DNA from: Agrobacterium larrymoorei
GTDB taxonomy: Bacteria; Pseudomonadota; Alphaproteobacteria; Rhizobiales; Rhizobiaceae
Direction of reading: 5' to 3'
DNA: 64,000 nucleotides
Assembly (NCBI RefSeq): GCF_030819275.1
Contig: NZ_JAUTBL010000002.1
Coordinates: forward strand, 1,304,501 to 1,368,500
Below are positions 43,727-53,998 of this stretch, piece by piece. Made by a program: the position numbers and the translations under genes. The stretch's first letter is position 1; each line of letters opens with the position of its first letter. A model generated the notes under the pieces. It did not search any database. It was not told the origin of the DNA and was given only the letters and a program-made list of their open reading frames with translations.

Positions 43727-46225
43727 TCAACTTGCGCCGATCGCGGCCGGCAGATTTGGCGCTCGATCGGGAAGGGTTTCACCAGGCCGCCACCAGAAGC
43801 CTTGTCCAAACTCCTTGTCGAAGAAGCGTTGACGCTGCTTGAAAGCCTTGTTTGCCTCCGGATCGGCAAGGTACTGAAGCTGATCCCAGACGATCCGCTC
43901 CCAGGCGAGCTTTGTATACCAGATAGTAGATCCCGGCGTGTTGCCCTTGGCGAACTTCACGAGCTCGCGGCCGAAATGGGTTTTCTCGCCGCTCGCCAAC
44001 TGGGCGATGTTGCCGGCTGTCAGGTTCCAGGCGTCGTTGGCGCGCTGCATCAGCGGGCCGCCGAACGTGGTCGAAAATCCGCCGCCATAGCGGTTGATGT
44101 TGGAAAACAGGAAATCGCCATAGATGCCAAGGCCGCCGCCCTGCAGGAGCGCGGCACCCCAGAATGCGCCGGTTCCCATGTCCTGCGGATCTCGGCCGGA
44201 TGCCATGGATTTCAGCTGCAGGGCCATGCCGCCGAAGAGCGTTGTCGAGACCAGCAAGGATCCTGCATAGGCTGCACCTTTGCCGACCTGGCCTCCGGTC
44301 AGCATTCCGTGGATGCGTCGGCCGTGCAGAAGAAGGAACACGGCGCCGAAGGACTTGAACTGGGCGAAGCTGCGGACCACTTCACCGATGAAGGTGCCCG
44401 GCCTGTTCTCATCGACCAGCATGATCTTTGAGCGGTTGGATCCTGACGGAATTGCATATTCCGTTTCGGACTGGATCATGGAGAGGTAACGCTCTGCCAG
44501 CCGTTCGTCCAGACGCTCGCCGATTTCGTTCGGCCGCATGATCATGGTGCCGCTGCCCATATCGTGCATTGGCAGGCCACGCATGCGGTCCCAGTCCATC
44601 GGCCGGATCCCGTATCTCGTCATGACATCGCGAAGGGCGGGGGGCAGGGCGTCGAACGTCTTGCCGGCGTTCTCGGCCGTCGTTCGCATGAAGGCCAGGC
44701 CGAAAGCGTGCCGGCCCGCCTGGCTCCATGGTGTCAGTCCGGAGAGGGTGAGAACACGATCTGCCAAGAAACCGGACCATCCGCGTCCGTCGATCGTGCC
44801 GACATAGCGCGCCTGGGCATGAAAGACGTGCATTGCCTCATCCAGGATGAGGCCAGAGGCAACGGCCTCCTTTCTGGTTTGTTTGCCCATCGCCTTGACC
44901 AGGTCGGAAAATGCTCCCTGGGCACCGATACCGACGAACTGGCGCGCCATCATCGTCGTGCCGATATCGGACACAGAAGACAGCGCAGCGGATCCGAGAA
45001 CCGACGCAGTGATGAGGCTGCGCGTTGCTGCCAGGCCTGAAGCCCATCGGCCATTGACCGGCGTTTCCAGCGTACCCCGCATGGATCCCCACAGCGCATC
45101 GATCTTCTTGTTGATGGACTGGGCGCCGTCGATCGCGCGCTCTGCCTTACCTGCGAAACGGCTAGGCCGGCCTGCAACCTTCTCCATGCCCTGCTTTTGA
45201 ACGACCTGTTTCAGCCATTCGATCGTGCCGTTCGGGTTTGGCCCCAGGACCTCCATAGCCGCGATGTCTTTCGCCATCATGTTGATGTGGCCCATCATCG
45301 CTGCGAACGCATCGCCACCACCGCCATAGTCGCGCTGATAGCGAAGCCAGCTATCGGCGTCACGAAAGACGAGGAAGCGATGTTCGGCGCGTTGGTTCGC
45401 CAGGGCGCCACGGCCTAGACTTTGACGCAGCGGCTCGCGCTTCGCCCATCCCTCTGTGGCAATGTTCGTCCAGATCCCGTCAAGGATATCGTCGATCTCG
45501 CCGGCGTCGATCGGCTGGCCCGTGAGAGGATGTTTCATCCGGGCAGTATCGAGGAGCGGTCGAATGTCCGCCTTCCACTGCTCCAGGCCAACTTTTCGAA
45601 GAGCTCGAGCGTCATGATGCTGCGGCAAGCCCCAACGCTCGAGCTTGCCGATCGCGCCGCCAGCCGCGTTGAAACGTTGGCGCAACCACTCATGGGTATC
45701 TTCCCATACCTTGGCGAATTGCTTGGAAGCCTGGTTTCCGCTGTTCTCGCCAAAAGCCTCGCGCACAACCTCGTCCAGTTGGGCCTTGTTGTGCCGGCCG
45801 ACGTCACCGAGAAGGGCAGAGCGCTTGAAGTGAGACAGAACGTCATCCATGCGCGCATGCGCCATACCAACGATCGCCTTGCGCCGGCCTTCGACGCTAT
45901 CGAAGGGTGCCGTGCCGAAGTGCTCGAGGAGATCCAGCGCAGCGGCGCCGACGTCGTGCTCGCCTCGTGGGTTCTTGTAGCTGTTGATGTCGGCCGCAAT
46001 GCGCTTGATCGAAGATAGAGACAGTTTCGCCTTGCGCTTCTGGTGAGCCGTCTCGGCCTTCAGCAATTCCGCAAGCGCTATTTTTGCCTCGGCGTCCGCA
46101 GTCACTTCACTGTTGCCGGCGAACTTCTTTCGTAGCCGGTCAAAGTCGCGAGTGAGCCGCGCGGCGTCTTCCTTCGCGATCTCGCCGCCCTCGACGGCCG
46201 TGTTCATACAATCTTTGAAACTCAT
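43727..46225 (-). CDS. Large internal virion protein
   Basis: About 832 residues from ATG 46225 (GGAGG 9 nt upstream; its ATG overlaps the previous stop as ATGA). It is largely helical, with a hydrophobic stretch near 625-690 (AAYAGSLLVSTTLFGGMAL) and a long basic N-terminus. By position between the other virion genes and the tailspike it is likely an ejection protein that enters the cell with the DNA; sequence alone does not fix the function. Confidence 0.65.
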   Translation of the reverse strand: MSFKDCMNTAVEGGEIAKEDAARLTRDFDRLRKKFAGNSEVTADAEAKIALAELLKAETAHQKRKAKLSLSSIKRIAADINSYKNPRGEHDVGAAALDLLEHFGTAPFDSVEGRRKAIVGMAHARMDDVLSHFKRSALLGDVGRHNKAQLDEVVREAFGENSGNQASKQFAKVWEDTHEWLRQRFNAAGGAIGKLERWGLPQHHDARALRKVGLEQWKADIRPLLDTARMKHPLTGQPIDAGEIDDILDGIWTNIATEGWAKREPLRQSLGRGALANQRAEHRFLVFRDADSWLRYQRDYGGGGDAFAAMMGHINMMAKDIAAMEVLGPNPNGTIEWLKQVVQKQGMEKVAGRPSRFAGKAERAIDGAQSINKKIDALWGSMRGTLETPVNGRWASGLAATRSLITASVLGSAALSSVSDIGTTMMARQFVGIGAQGAFSDLVKAMGKQTRKEAVASGLILDEAMHVFHAQARYVGTIDGRGWSGFLADRVLTLSGLTPWSQAGRHAFGLAFMRTTAENAGKTFDALPPALRDVMTRYGIRPMDWDRMRGLPMHDMGSGTMIMRPNEIGERLDERLAERYLSMIQSETEYAIPSGSNRSKIMLVDENRPGTFIGEVVRSFAQFKSFGAVFLLLHGRRIHGMLTGGQVGKGAAYAGSLLVSTTLFGGMALQLKSMASGRDPQDMGTGAFWGAALLQGGGLGIYGDFLFSNINRYGGGFSTTFGGPLMQRANDAWNLTAGNIAQLASGEKTHFGRELVKFAKGNTPGSTIWYTKLAWERIVWDQLQYLADPEANKAFKQRQRFFDKEFGQGFWWRPGETLPDRAPNLPAAIGAS

Positions 46226-46971
46226 GCGCGGCAAGCCTCCACCACTGTTGACAGCCATTCCAGGCGCTCAAGCTCTTCCTTGATCCCCTGGGGTGTGGCG
46301 GTTCTGCCATCGTCGAAGAAGGGGATTTCAAAATCATCCGGAATGCCGGCTAGATCGGCATCCGTGAAAAACGTGTCTTCAATCGCACGGCCGGGATTGT
46401 CGAGGCCGCCACGCATATCCGTGCTGTCGATCCTTTCGGGTGCAACGGGGAGCCTGGTCATTTCCTCGGCCGCGCGATCGGCGTCGATCAGCACACGGTC
46501 AAGTGCCTCCGCCGGTGCCAATCCTTCGGCATTGGAAAGCTCGGCCGCCTGCAGGATCAACTTGTCATCGACGGCCGGACCTGCACGCGCGACCAGCTCG
46601 TGAACCAGGCCATCAGCATAAGCCCGGCCGCCATCATCGACGACGCTCACACTTTCACGAGATCCCGTGTCGAGCTCGTCCAGAAGATCGCGAATGGTGC
46701 TTTGCTCCATGGCCTGGTCAGGCGTGCCATATCGATGATCGAAATAGCCGGCCTCTGCAGCTGCTCGCCGCGCCTCGTCCAGCGGCATGCCGCTATCGCG
46801 CACCAACCTTCCGACGAAACGTTCGGAAACCTTTTCTAGGCCAAGCGCCTGAAGCTCGCCCCGGAAGTCCTGGACGCCTCCGGAACGCATGAGAAATTGA
46901 GAAAGGGTGTCGGCCTTCGCGCCTTTCGTCGCCGGCGCGTCCGGTACCAGTTGATCAACGATGCGTCGCAC
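46222..46971 (-). CDS. C-terminal part of a virion protein, likely frameshift continuation
   Basis: A 249-residue frame from GTG 46971, with no SD of note before it. Going upstream, its frame reads FFEPDPDQVRRIVDQLVP, which would follow AQDNSP in the preceding gene if one base is skipped at the C5T5 run (46989-46998). So it is probably the tail of one longer protein, by a +1 frameshift or a sequencing/assembly indel; an independent GTG start overlapping the stop by 17 nt is the alternative. Its stop overlaps the start of the 43727-46225 gene. Confidence 0.55.
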   Translation of the reverse strand: MRRIVDQLVPDAPATKGAKADTLSQFLMRSGGVQDFRGELQALGLEKVSERFVGRLVRDSGMPLDEARRAAAEAGYFDHRYGTPDQAMEQSTIRDLLDELDTGSRESVSVVDDGGRAYADGLVHELVARAGPAVDDKLILQAAELSNAEGLAPAEALDRVLIDADRAAEEMTRLPVAPERIDSTDMRGGLDNPGRAIEDTFFTDADLAGIPDDFEIPFFDDGRTATPQGIKEELERLEWLSTVVEACRA

Positions 46972-48058
46972 CTGGTCGGGATCTGGCTCGAAGAAAAAGG
47001 GGGCTGTTGTCCTGGGCGGCTTTCATCGCTTGGCTGATTGCACGATCGTGCGTGTCGATCGACGCGGCGGCAGGTCGCAACTCCTCTGCAGCGCGGGCGG
47101 CCGACAGAGCATCGATCGCGCCCCGAGCTTCAGCCGGAAGCGCCTGGCGGATAGGTGCTGCAATCTCGGCCGCGCGCACCGCGTCGCCGGAAAAAGCCTC
47201 GCGGATCTCCGGGCGTGTCGAAGGCGACGCCGCAACAGCATCGGCGATCTGTTCGACCTCGCGAGGACGAAAGACCCGACCGACCGCCTCGGCGCCGGCC
47301 TGCATACCGCCGCCCAAGACGCCGGCCGTGGCTGCAGCGAACGCAACATTCTTCAGCGCTTCATTTAGCCCGTTCTCGACGCCGATCTCTTTTCGCCATG
47401 CCTGCACATGCGGCTGAAGCGCGGTTTCGATCGCGCCGTTTACGGCAGCTTCCTTTAGCGCGGCAGTGAGAATTCGTCCGCCGATCGTGCGAGCTCCGCC
47501 GGGGCCGCCGCCTGCAAACATGGTGGTGACTTGGATCGGGTCGTAACCAGCGCCGGTAAGTCCGCCGCCGATCGCCGCCATCCACTTCCCAATGCCCTCG
47601 CGGGCCGCCATGGTTTTAGCCAGGCGCTCGTCCGCGTTTTTGGCAAGCGCCTCCGCGTCCTTCTCGACCGGGACGCCGGCACGAATGACGTCGGCTCGAT
47701 CGGGATAGCGTTTTTCGAGATCTGTCAGCCATGTGTTGAAGCGATTGACCGCGTCTTGCATCTTGACGGCCGTGCGCTCGGTATCGCTGATGATCCCCCG
47801 CTGTGGGTCGAATTGGCGTTCCGGCTGTTCGCCGGCGACACTGACATTCATCGGGTTTTCGAACGTCTCGCCGGTCGCCTTGGTGATGGCGCGGATCCGC
47901 TCGTCATAGGCGCGAGTATAGGCCTCGGCGCGCGCCGTCGTGTTATCGACCAGGCGCATCTGCTCACGCGCAGCGTCCCAGATTTCGCCTAAAGATGATT
48001 GGCCGGCGGCCCATGATGCTGGCGTCGCGTCGCGCGCCTCGTTGAACCAAAAGCTCAT
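46955..48058 (-). CDS. Internal virion protein
   Basis: About 367 residues from ATG 48058, which shares an A with the stop of the preceding gene (TAATG), so translation is coupled. The middle is Gly/Ala-rich (about 160-250, GKWMAAIGGGLTGAGYD...AATAGVLGGGMQAGA), the rest helical. Near its end the reading leaves frame at the C5T5 run 46989-46998 and stops; see the next gene. The place matches T7 gp15/gp16-like ejection proteins; function is inferred. Confidence 0.6.
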   Translation of the reverse strand: MSFWFNEARDATPASWAAGQSSLGEIWDAAREQMRLVDNTTARAEAYTRAYDERIRAITKATGETFENPMNVSVAGEQPERQFDPQRGIISDTERTAVKMQDAVNRFNTWLTDLEKRYPDRADVIRAGVPVEKDAEALAKNADERLAKTMAAREGIGKWMAAIGGGLTGAGYDPIQVTTMFAGGGPGGARTIGGRILTAALKEAAVNGAIETALQPHVQAWRKEIGVENGLNEALKNVAFAAATAGVLGGGMQAGAEAVGRVFRPREVEQIADAVAASPSTRPEIREAFSGDAVRAAEIAAPIRQALPAEARGAIDALSAARAAEELRPAAASIDTHDRAISQAMKAAQDNSPLFLRARSRPGATHR

Positions 48059-50940
48059 TAGGGGATCCACGGTGTTAAATCGAGTTCTTCGTCAGCTGAC
48101 CGGGTGGTGCGGGCGACTTCCTCGAGGTTCCGAATGTTGAGCGTCCAGAACGTTCCACCTTCAGCTTTGATGTACTGAGGATCCTCGCCAAGCGGATCAT
48201 TGAGGGCGACGCGATATAGGCCATCTCCAACCGACACCAGCCTTGCCTGGCGGATCTTACTGATCGGAATATTGAAGCCGGTGCGGTTGTCGATCGGCGG
48301 CAACTTCTTCAGCTGGTCTTCGGTAAGGGTCGATAGCAGTTTGCCCGGTTTTTCCTTTTCCATGTCCGACGGGACGATGATCTTTGATCCGTTTACGTCG
48401 GCCAGTCCGCCATAGGTCTTATTGCCGATCACCCGCGCGCCGGCGGCTCGGTCCAACGCGCGGGAGTAGGCCGCCCGGGCTACAGATCCTTCCGTCTTGA
48501 GCTCGGTTGCGTCGAAACCATTTTGGTTTGCCATTCGCTCGAAAAGGATGGACGCTGTCTGGATCATCGCTGACTGTGTGCGGGGATCTGCAGAAAGAGC
48601 GCCGGCAAGCTCTCCATTCGCGTAGGTTCCCATTTCGGCCGCGCTCGGCATCTTCGAAGTCAACAGTTTTTCTCGCTTCATAGCGAGAGTGTCGGCGATA
48701 TCATTGGCGACGGAGGTATCGCCTGAAGCAAGTGAAATGCCGGCGGCATGCGCAATGACGGGCCCATCTTCGCTGAGCTCGGACAGAACGCGTGGGGCAT
48801 CTTTGCCGAAAGCCTCCTGCACTGAAATTGCGAATGCCGGCAGCATTTCCGGCTTGCGGAGAATGGCGACCGACAGAGCTTCTTTCTCTCCAGGACGGAA
48901 AACCGGCACTTGTTGCTGGTAGAGGCCTGCGACCTGGTCGCGCTGCGTCTTACGAAGGCCTAGCGTTCTCGTGAGCTCTTCGGCCGAATTGGCGTCGATC
49001 GGCTGAAGCTCGATCGCGCCACCACGCGCGGCCTGACCGAGCGGATCCGTTTCGCGTTCCTTCAGCACCTCCTGGGCGCGCTTGCGGGCGGCCTCGTAGA
49101 TTTCCAGGTCGTCAGCATAGCCGGGCTTGCCGGCCTGCGGTTTCATCAGCGTGAGGCGCTGCGAGAGATCCGCCGTGCTCTGAACCTCCATCCCGTTCGT
49201 CGCGGCATAGATCCGGTTGGCTCTGTCCTGTCCAAGGCGCCACTTTTCGACGCCTTCAGGCCCGACAACCTCCAAGACCTTCGCCGGATCAAGGCCAGAG
49301 TTCGCGGGATCCAAGCCCTTGCCGCTGGCCGCGATGCTGGCGACATCGTCCTCAATCAACGCCTCGAGCCGAACTTTTTCCGCCTTGTTGGAAGCTGTGC
49401 GCTGGTTGATCTGCTGGCGCGCGTCATTGAAAAGCGTGTTCGAGATCCCTTTGACGGTATCAAAGGGCAGGGAGGCGAGCGGGCCTTGCTGCTTTTTCCA
49501 GTCGTCCAGGAGCCCAGTCGCAAAAGCCTCCTTTTGCTCTGGCGTTGGCAAAGCATCATAGACGCCCTGGATACGGCCGCGCGCTGCAGTCTCGGCGATA
49601 TCCAACTTGTACTTTGCCGCCTGGGGAGCGGTCAGAATGCCCTGCGCCACGGCTCCATCTACGGATCGCTGAAACGCTTGCGTCTGCTCGGTAATGATGG
49701 CGTCGCCGTCCGCGTTGGCGCCAAGAACCTGCGCCTGGCGCTCGAGGTCGATCAGGCGGGAATTGTACCCGTCGCCGAAGGCCGTCAGCTGATCGGCGCG
49801 AAGCTTCTTCTCATAGTTGGCATTGATGTTGCGAACGTAAGCCTGGTTGTTGCTGACAAAGCTCTTGTCGAACATCTCCCGCATTTTTGGATCTGCCGGA
49901 AGCTCGGCAATGTACTTCTTGCGGATTTCCTCGGCCGCTGCAGCGTAGCCGGCGGGATTGTCCTCATTTTGCTGCTGTGCTGCATAGAGTTCGTTTGAAA
50001 CGCCCTCTTGCATGCGCCAACCCCAGGCAGACATTGCAGCCCGATCAAACGCCTCACCGCCCACGGTTCCATCCCGCCGAAGGGCTAGCGGAGATGAAGA
50101 AAGGGGCGGCGTAACGCTGCCTGTTTTGATGGAGGTGTCAGCCGGGGGAGCTGAAGTAGGGGCAGCCGCTGTCGCCGAAGGAGATGCGGGCGCGGAAGCC
50201 GTGGCAGGTGTCGAGGCTGCAGGGACAGGCTGACCACCTGCCAAAATCATAGCCGCCTCGCGCTTTCGCCTGCCTGGGTTGGCACTCAAGCCAGCAACGG
50301 CCGAAGACAACATTTGAAGATTGCCGGTCTTTGCCGCCGCCACAACCTCTTTCGGCAATGAGCCATAATTGTAACCGACCGACGCCAACGCAGCCTGGGC
50401 GCCTGGTGGAAGCTTGCCCCAGGTGTCGCCAAGCTGCTTTTGAACCTGAAGGCCTTCGCGTTTGGTGAGGCGATAATCGAGATCTCGCTCGGCGTCTTCG
50501 CGCGAGATCTTCATCCCCTTTGTGACCTGAACCACCTTGCCGTCGGCCGTCACGGTGGTGTCGGAGCCGTAGCCCACCCGGTGCGCGTTCACGTCCCAAT
50601 AGGGAACGTCGCGAAATCCTTCCTCCTTTCGAAGGAGCGCTTTAGCCTGTTCGTGCCATGGGCCAGTGCCGGCGACGCCGCCAGCTTCAGCAACCGCTCG
50701 ATTTTGTCGGTCGAAAGCCTCGTATGATTGCTGACCATATGAAAGGCCGGCGTCGGTTTGCTCTCGCACAGTCGCTTCTGTCGCCAGCTTTCCAAGGGTA
50801 TCGGCAAGGCTGCCGGCGACATTCGCCAGGGCCTCGGCCGCTTGGCCGGTGTTAACGGCGTAGGCCGGCGCGTCGCCGATCGCGGCGGCCATGTTAAAGC
50901 TGGCCAGCTGGCCGGGGTTGCGGGTTTGACGGTTCGCCAT
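48058..50940 (-). CDS. Virion-associated lysozyme/ejection protein
   Basis: A 960-residue protein. Residues about 95-235 form a GH24-type lysozyme domain: LLRKEEGFRDVPYWD gives Glu106/107 and Asp116, followed by GYGSDTT, then the helical region with VGYNYGSLPKE. A Pro/Ala/Thr-rich linker (about 237-275) leads to a long helical C-terminal part. As a virion lysozyme it would open the peptidoglycan when DNA enters; the rest may span the envelope. It lies 57 nt after the small Ala/Gly-rich gene. Confidence 0.82.
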   Translation of the reverse strand: MANRQTRNPGQLASFNMAAAIGDAPAYAVNTGQAAEALANVAGSLADTLGKLATEATVREQTDAGLSYGQQSYEAFDRQNRAVAEAGGVAGTGPWHEQAKALLRKEEGFRDVPYWDVNAHRVGYGSDTTVTADGKVVQVTKGMKISREDAERDLDYRLTKREGLQVQKQLGDTWGKLPPGAQAALASVGYNYGSLPKEVVAAAKTGNLQMLSSAVAGLSANPGRRKREAAMILAGGQPVPAASTPATASAPASPSATAAAPTSAPPADTSIKTGSVTPPLSSSPLALRRDGTVGGEAFDRAAMSAWGWRMQEGVSNELYAAQQQNEDNPAGYAAAAEEIRKKYIAELPADPKMREMFDKSFVSNNQAYVRNINANYEKKLRADQLTAFGDGYNSRLIDLERQAQVLGANADGDAIITEQTQAFQRSVDGAVAQGILTAPQAAKYKLDIAETAARGRIQGVYDALPTPEQKEAFATGLLDDWKKQQGPLASLPFDTVKGISNTLFNDARQQINQRTASNKAEKVRLEALIEDDVASIAASGKGLDPANSGLDPAKVLEVVGPEGVEKWRLGQDRANRIYAATNGMEVQSTADLSQRLTLMKPQAGKPGYADDLEIYEAARKRAQEVLKERETDPLGQAARGGAIELQPIDANSAEELTRTLGLRKTQRDQVAGLYQQQVPVFRPGEKEALSVAILRKPEMLPAFAISVQEAFGKDAPRVLSELSEDGPVIAHAAGISLASGDTSVANDIADTLAMKREKLLTSKMPSAAEMGTYANGELAGALSADPRTQSAMIQTASILFERMANQNGFDATELKTEGSVARAAYSRALDRAAGARVIGNKTYGGLADVNGSKIIVPSDMEKEKPGKLLSTLTEDQLKKLPPIDNRTGFNIPISKIRQARLVSVGDGLYRVALNDPLGEDPQYIKAEGGTFWTLNIRNLEEVARTTRSADEELDLTPWIP

Positions 50941-50997
50941 TCGGCCCTCCTAAAAGATGAGCCGATCTTTTCATGGAGGACGTAGTGTCAACTTCGA

Positions 50998-51597
50998 TCA
51001 GACCGTCGCTTTCGGTGGCGACGATCCCCGCTCAGCCATGCTGATGCCGTAACCAACCACATCGCCCAGGGCAGAAAGAAGAGCGCCACCCCTCTGAGAT
51101 TTGGCTTTGTCGCGAAGCCCTTGGGCACGCATGCGATAGAGCGAGCGACGAAACTCAGTGTCTTGCTGGTCGATGGAGATCTCGTTTGCCGCGCGGGTCT
51201 TGGCGTTCGCAGCGTTTTCGGCCGCGACGCCTTGCGTCAGATCGATGCCTGCAGCGGCATAGGCCACCTCATTATTGCCCAGCACTCTAGCGAGCTCGCG
51301 TGACATGCTGGTTTTCCGCTGCTCACCGGCAAGCTGCTCTTGTTTTTCCTGCAACATGGTCTGGTCCGCCATGTCGTTGCTTTCGCGAGCGGCGGCCGCC
51401 CCGGCGCCGATCGTGCCCAGAACCTTCAGCACGGTGGAAAAGCCTTGGAGCGCACCCAAGGCACCGGCACCCATTGCCGCGCCACCGCCAGCCGCCAACC
51501 CTCCAGCTGCTACGCCGCCAGCTGCGCCAGCGCCGGCGGTTGCGCCTAGGCCTAATCCTGCGAAAACTTTCCCGATCGCCGCGACGGCAAGTTGCAT
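50998..51597 (-). CDS. Ala/Gly-rich small internal virion protein
   Basis: A 199-residue protein with a Gly/Ala-rich, membrane-like N-terminal region (about 1-65) and a helical C-terminal part (about 75-180, MLQEKQEQLAGEQRKTSMSREL...). The layout resembles T7 gp14-type core proteins. It follows tail tubular B by 13 nt. Confidence 0.6.
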   Translation of the reverse strand: MQLAVAAIGKVFAGLGLGATAGAGAAGGVAAGGLAAGGGAAMGAGALGALQGFSTVLKVLGTIGAGAAAARESNDMADQTMLQEKQEQLAGEQRKTSMSRELARVLGNNEVAYAAAGIDLTQGVAAENAANAKTRAANEISIDQQDTEFRRSLYRMRAQGLRDKAKSQRGGALLSALGDVVGYGISMAERGSSPPKATV

Positions 51598-51610
51598 GGC
51601 TGCATCTCCA

Positions 51611-53998
51611 TTATAGTGCAGCCTCGACGGTAATCGCTCGCACGTTCAGTCTACCGGGTCGTAGCTGAGAGATCGTGACGAACGGTGCGTCGGCGTATCC
51701 TCTCAGGCCGGAGATCTTGATGCTTGTGGTCACGCCCTGGTCAAGCTCGGGAACATCGGCCGCGACGCCCCATCGATGGAGATCGACCTCTTTCATCGGG
51801 CCGCCATTCGTCGAGATCGCCAGGCTCGTGGTGTCCAGCACAGAAACATGAACAGTGTGGATCCGGGCTTTTCGTTTCAGGACCGTGTTGGGTCCGATTT
51901 CGCGGGGAGGCGGCAAGGTGGAAACAATCGGGGGGCGCCATGTGCCGACGGTGACATGACTGACTTTCACCGGTAGCGAGATCTGGCCGGCAATAACAGT
52001 GAAAGGACCGAACACATTGCGATCGCCGATCGCCCAGATCTGTCGGCCGTTGAACCGAGAAAGCCCAGGCACGGTTGCCTGGGGAGCGCCGAAAGTGACG
52101 TCGATCGCCTCATCCAGGAGAAGGCCGTTTTCCATCCGCTCGAGCGTTCGCGTGCCAGCATGGTCTAGGATAAACGACAATTCATTGCGACCATTACGGG
52201 CGACGGCTTTGAACAGGCCGTCTGACGACATGCGGGCAAAGGCAGTGACTTCCTGTTCCCGCAGGAGAGTGACCAGCCGGGCCTGGCCGTCCTTCCGGAT
52301 CACGCAACCCACGTTACCATCCATCGAGGCGGTCGCGCGGCGAACGGCCATATCCCGGACGTCCTCGAGGAGATGAGGGGCAAGCAACGAAATGTTGGTT
52401 GCCAGGTAGTTTCCGTCCTGGTCGGTATAGCGGAGCTCGCCCAAGGTGGAGCCGTTGGCATGGCACCAAAGCGAAGCGCCCTCATTTTCAGCAACTGGAA
52501 TGCCTCTTCGACTTCCATTGCGAGACGCTTGGACATGGTTCGGTGCTTCCGACTTTGATAGCGCTCTTTCTGCAAGCCAATATTCGGCTTGCGTGGTAAA
52601 AATCTGAAGGTTCAGTGAGGGAACGAGGGCTTCGATTTTCTCACCACCAGATATGTCCATAGGTACTAGAAACGGGCCATTTGCCTCCGTAAAGCGATTG
52701 TCGTAGTTAAAGTAGTCGGCCTGACGCGAGGCCATCCAAGCATTGGGGAGAGACCTGAAACCACCGATTATTAGTCGCTGCTGGTAAAAGCAGCCGCACT
52801 GGGGCCACCCTCTTTCTGCAGATATGACAGGTTCGCCGGGCGCTTGGCCTGGAGTTTTTTTAACCGAGACGATTGCTGCATCAGCTTTGTTGATAACGCG
52901 TCCAGAAACGGCCCATCCGTCACCTTCGTTGTTAGCGCCGGTGAACTTGATCGAAATGATGTTGGCGGATGGGATAGTAACTGTCGTGCCTAGCGCAACA
53001 TTCGGAAGGTTGTCGATCGCCGCAGCAATCGTGTTCCTTAGAACTGTCGCATTCGACGTGTAAGCGATCGAAGCCGTCTCCTGGCCTGATACGGTGATAA
53101 CGAAGATGCTGCCCCCGGAGGTAGATGGTGCTGATAGTTGATCAAGCTCGATCTGCCAGACGTCCGGTGTGGAGCTTCCGTCTCCATCCTGAAGCTTAGT
53201 TGTATTGATTTCGCCCGGGTTAGAGATCGGGCTTACGACTGTCCAGTGAGCGCTGACATTGGACGCTCCGGAGAATTCCACTCGAAACCGATTGGGCGCT
53301 GTGTTCGTGACGGAGATGCCTGCGCCAACAGAAATCACCGCTCCGATCGCACTTGCTAGCCGTGCTGCCATTGCCGCGTTGTCATCGGTATATGCGATGT
53401 TACCAGTTGCATATGCCGAGCCGGTGCCCTTCGCGATCTCAAGGCGGAACACACTTCCGGCAATCGCTGACCCGCTGCTGAGGCCAACAAATTCCAAAGT
53501 CCATTCTGCGGGAACGCCGTTGGTGTAAGTTTCGCCATAATCGTAGTTGGGAATTTCCTCATAAGGCAGATCACCAACCTGCCAGCCATTCGGCGTATAG
53601 ATGACCCGCTTCGTCTGTAATTCGGAATGAAATAGAAGCAATGTATCCAGCCTTTGCGCCGACGTTAGCTCGGACACAAATTGGCTCATCCCTTGAACGG
53701 TTATCGTTGCCTCCACAGAAGTTGCGTTCCAGACGTGACAACTTTCACCAGCCAACACCAAGTCGAAGTGGTTCCCATTCGATGCATCAAATGTAAACAA
53801 TCGATCGGCATCCGCCGGCAGATCGCCAATCAGTCGCAATCCATCTCGAAGACGAAAGCCGCCCTGGGGAGCAATGACGATGTTCTCCGCGTACTTCAGG
53901 CCGGTGGCGAAATATTTGAGCGTCGTGCGCTCCTCGAGGATCTCCGCGAGCTCGCCCGCTGTAAAGGCAGATTGCATGCGTCCAGGGCTCGAAACCAT
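51611..53998 (-). CDS. Tail tubular protein B (gp12-like)
   Basis: A 795-residue nozzle protein of the podovirus tail. The N-terminus (MQSAFTAGELAEILEERTTLKYFATGLKYAENIVIAPQGG pattern, about 8-47) is typical of the gp12-like family; the rest is beta-rich. It starts directly after the stop of tail tubular A, so the two are coupled. Confidence 0.82.
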   Translation of the reverse strand: MVSSPGRMQSAFTAGELAEILEERTTLKYFATGLKYAENIVIAPQGGFRLRDGLRLIGDLPADADRLFTFDASNGNHFDLVLAGESCHVWNATSVEATITVQGMSQFVSELTSAQRLDTLLLFHSELQTKRVIYTPNGWQVGDLPYEEIPNYDYGETYTNGVPAEWTLEFVGLSSGSAIAGSVFRLEIAKGTGSAYATGNIAYTDDNAAMAARLASAIGAVISVGAGISVTNTAPNRFRVEFSGASNVSAHWTVVSPISNPGEINTTKLQDGDGSSTPDVWQIELDQLSAPSTSGGSIFVITVSGQETASIAYTSNATVLRNTIAAAIDNLPNVALGTTVTIPSANIISIKFTGANNEGDGWAVSGRVINKADAAIVSVKKTPGQAPGEPVISAERGWPQCGCFYQQRLIIGGFRSLPNAWMASRQADYFNYDNRFTEANGPFLVPMDISGGEKIEALVPSLNLQIFTTQAEYWLAERALSKSEAPNHVQASRNGSRRGIPVAENEGASLWCHANGSTLGELRYTDQDGNYLATNISLLAPHLLEDVRDMAVRRATASMDGNVGCVIRKDGQARLVTLLREQEVTAFARMSSDGLFKAVARNGRNELSFILDHAGTRTLERMENGLLLDEAIDVTFGAPQATVPGLSRFNGRQIWAIGDRNVFGPFTVIAGQISLPVKVSHVTVGTWRPPIVSTLPPPREIGPNTVLKRKARIHTVHVSVLDTTSLAISTNGGPMKEVDLHRWGVAADVPELDQGVTTSIKISGLRGYADAPFVTISQLRPGRLNVRAITVEAAL

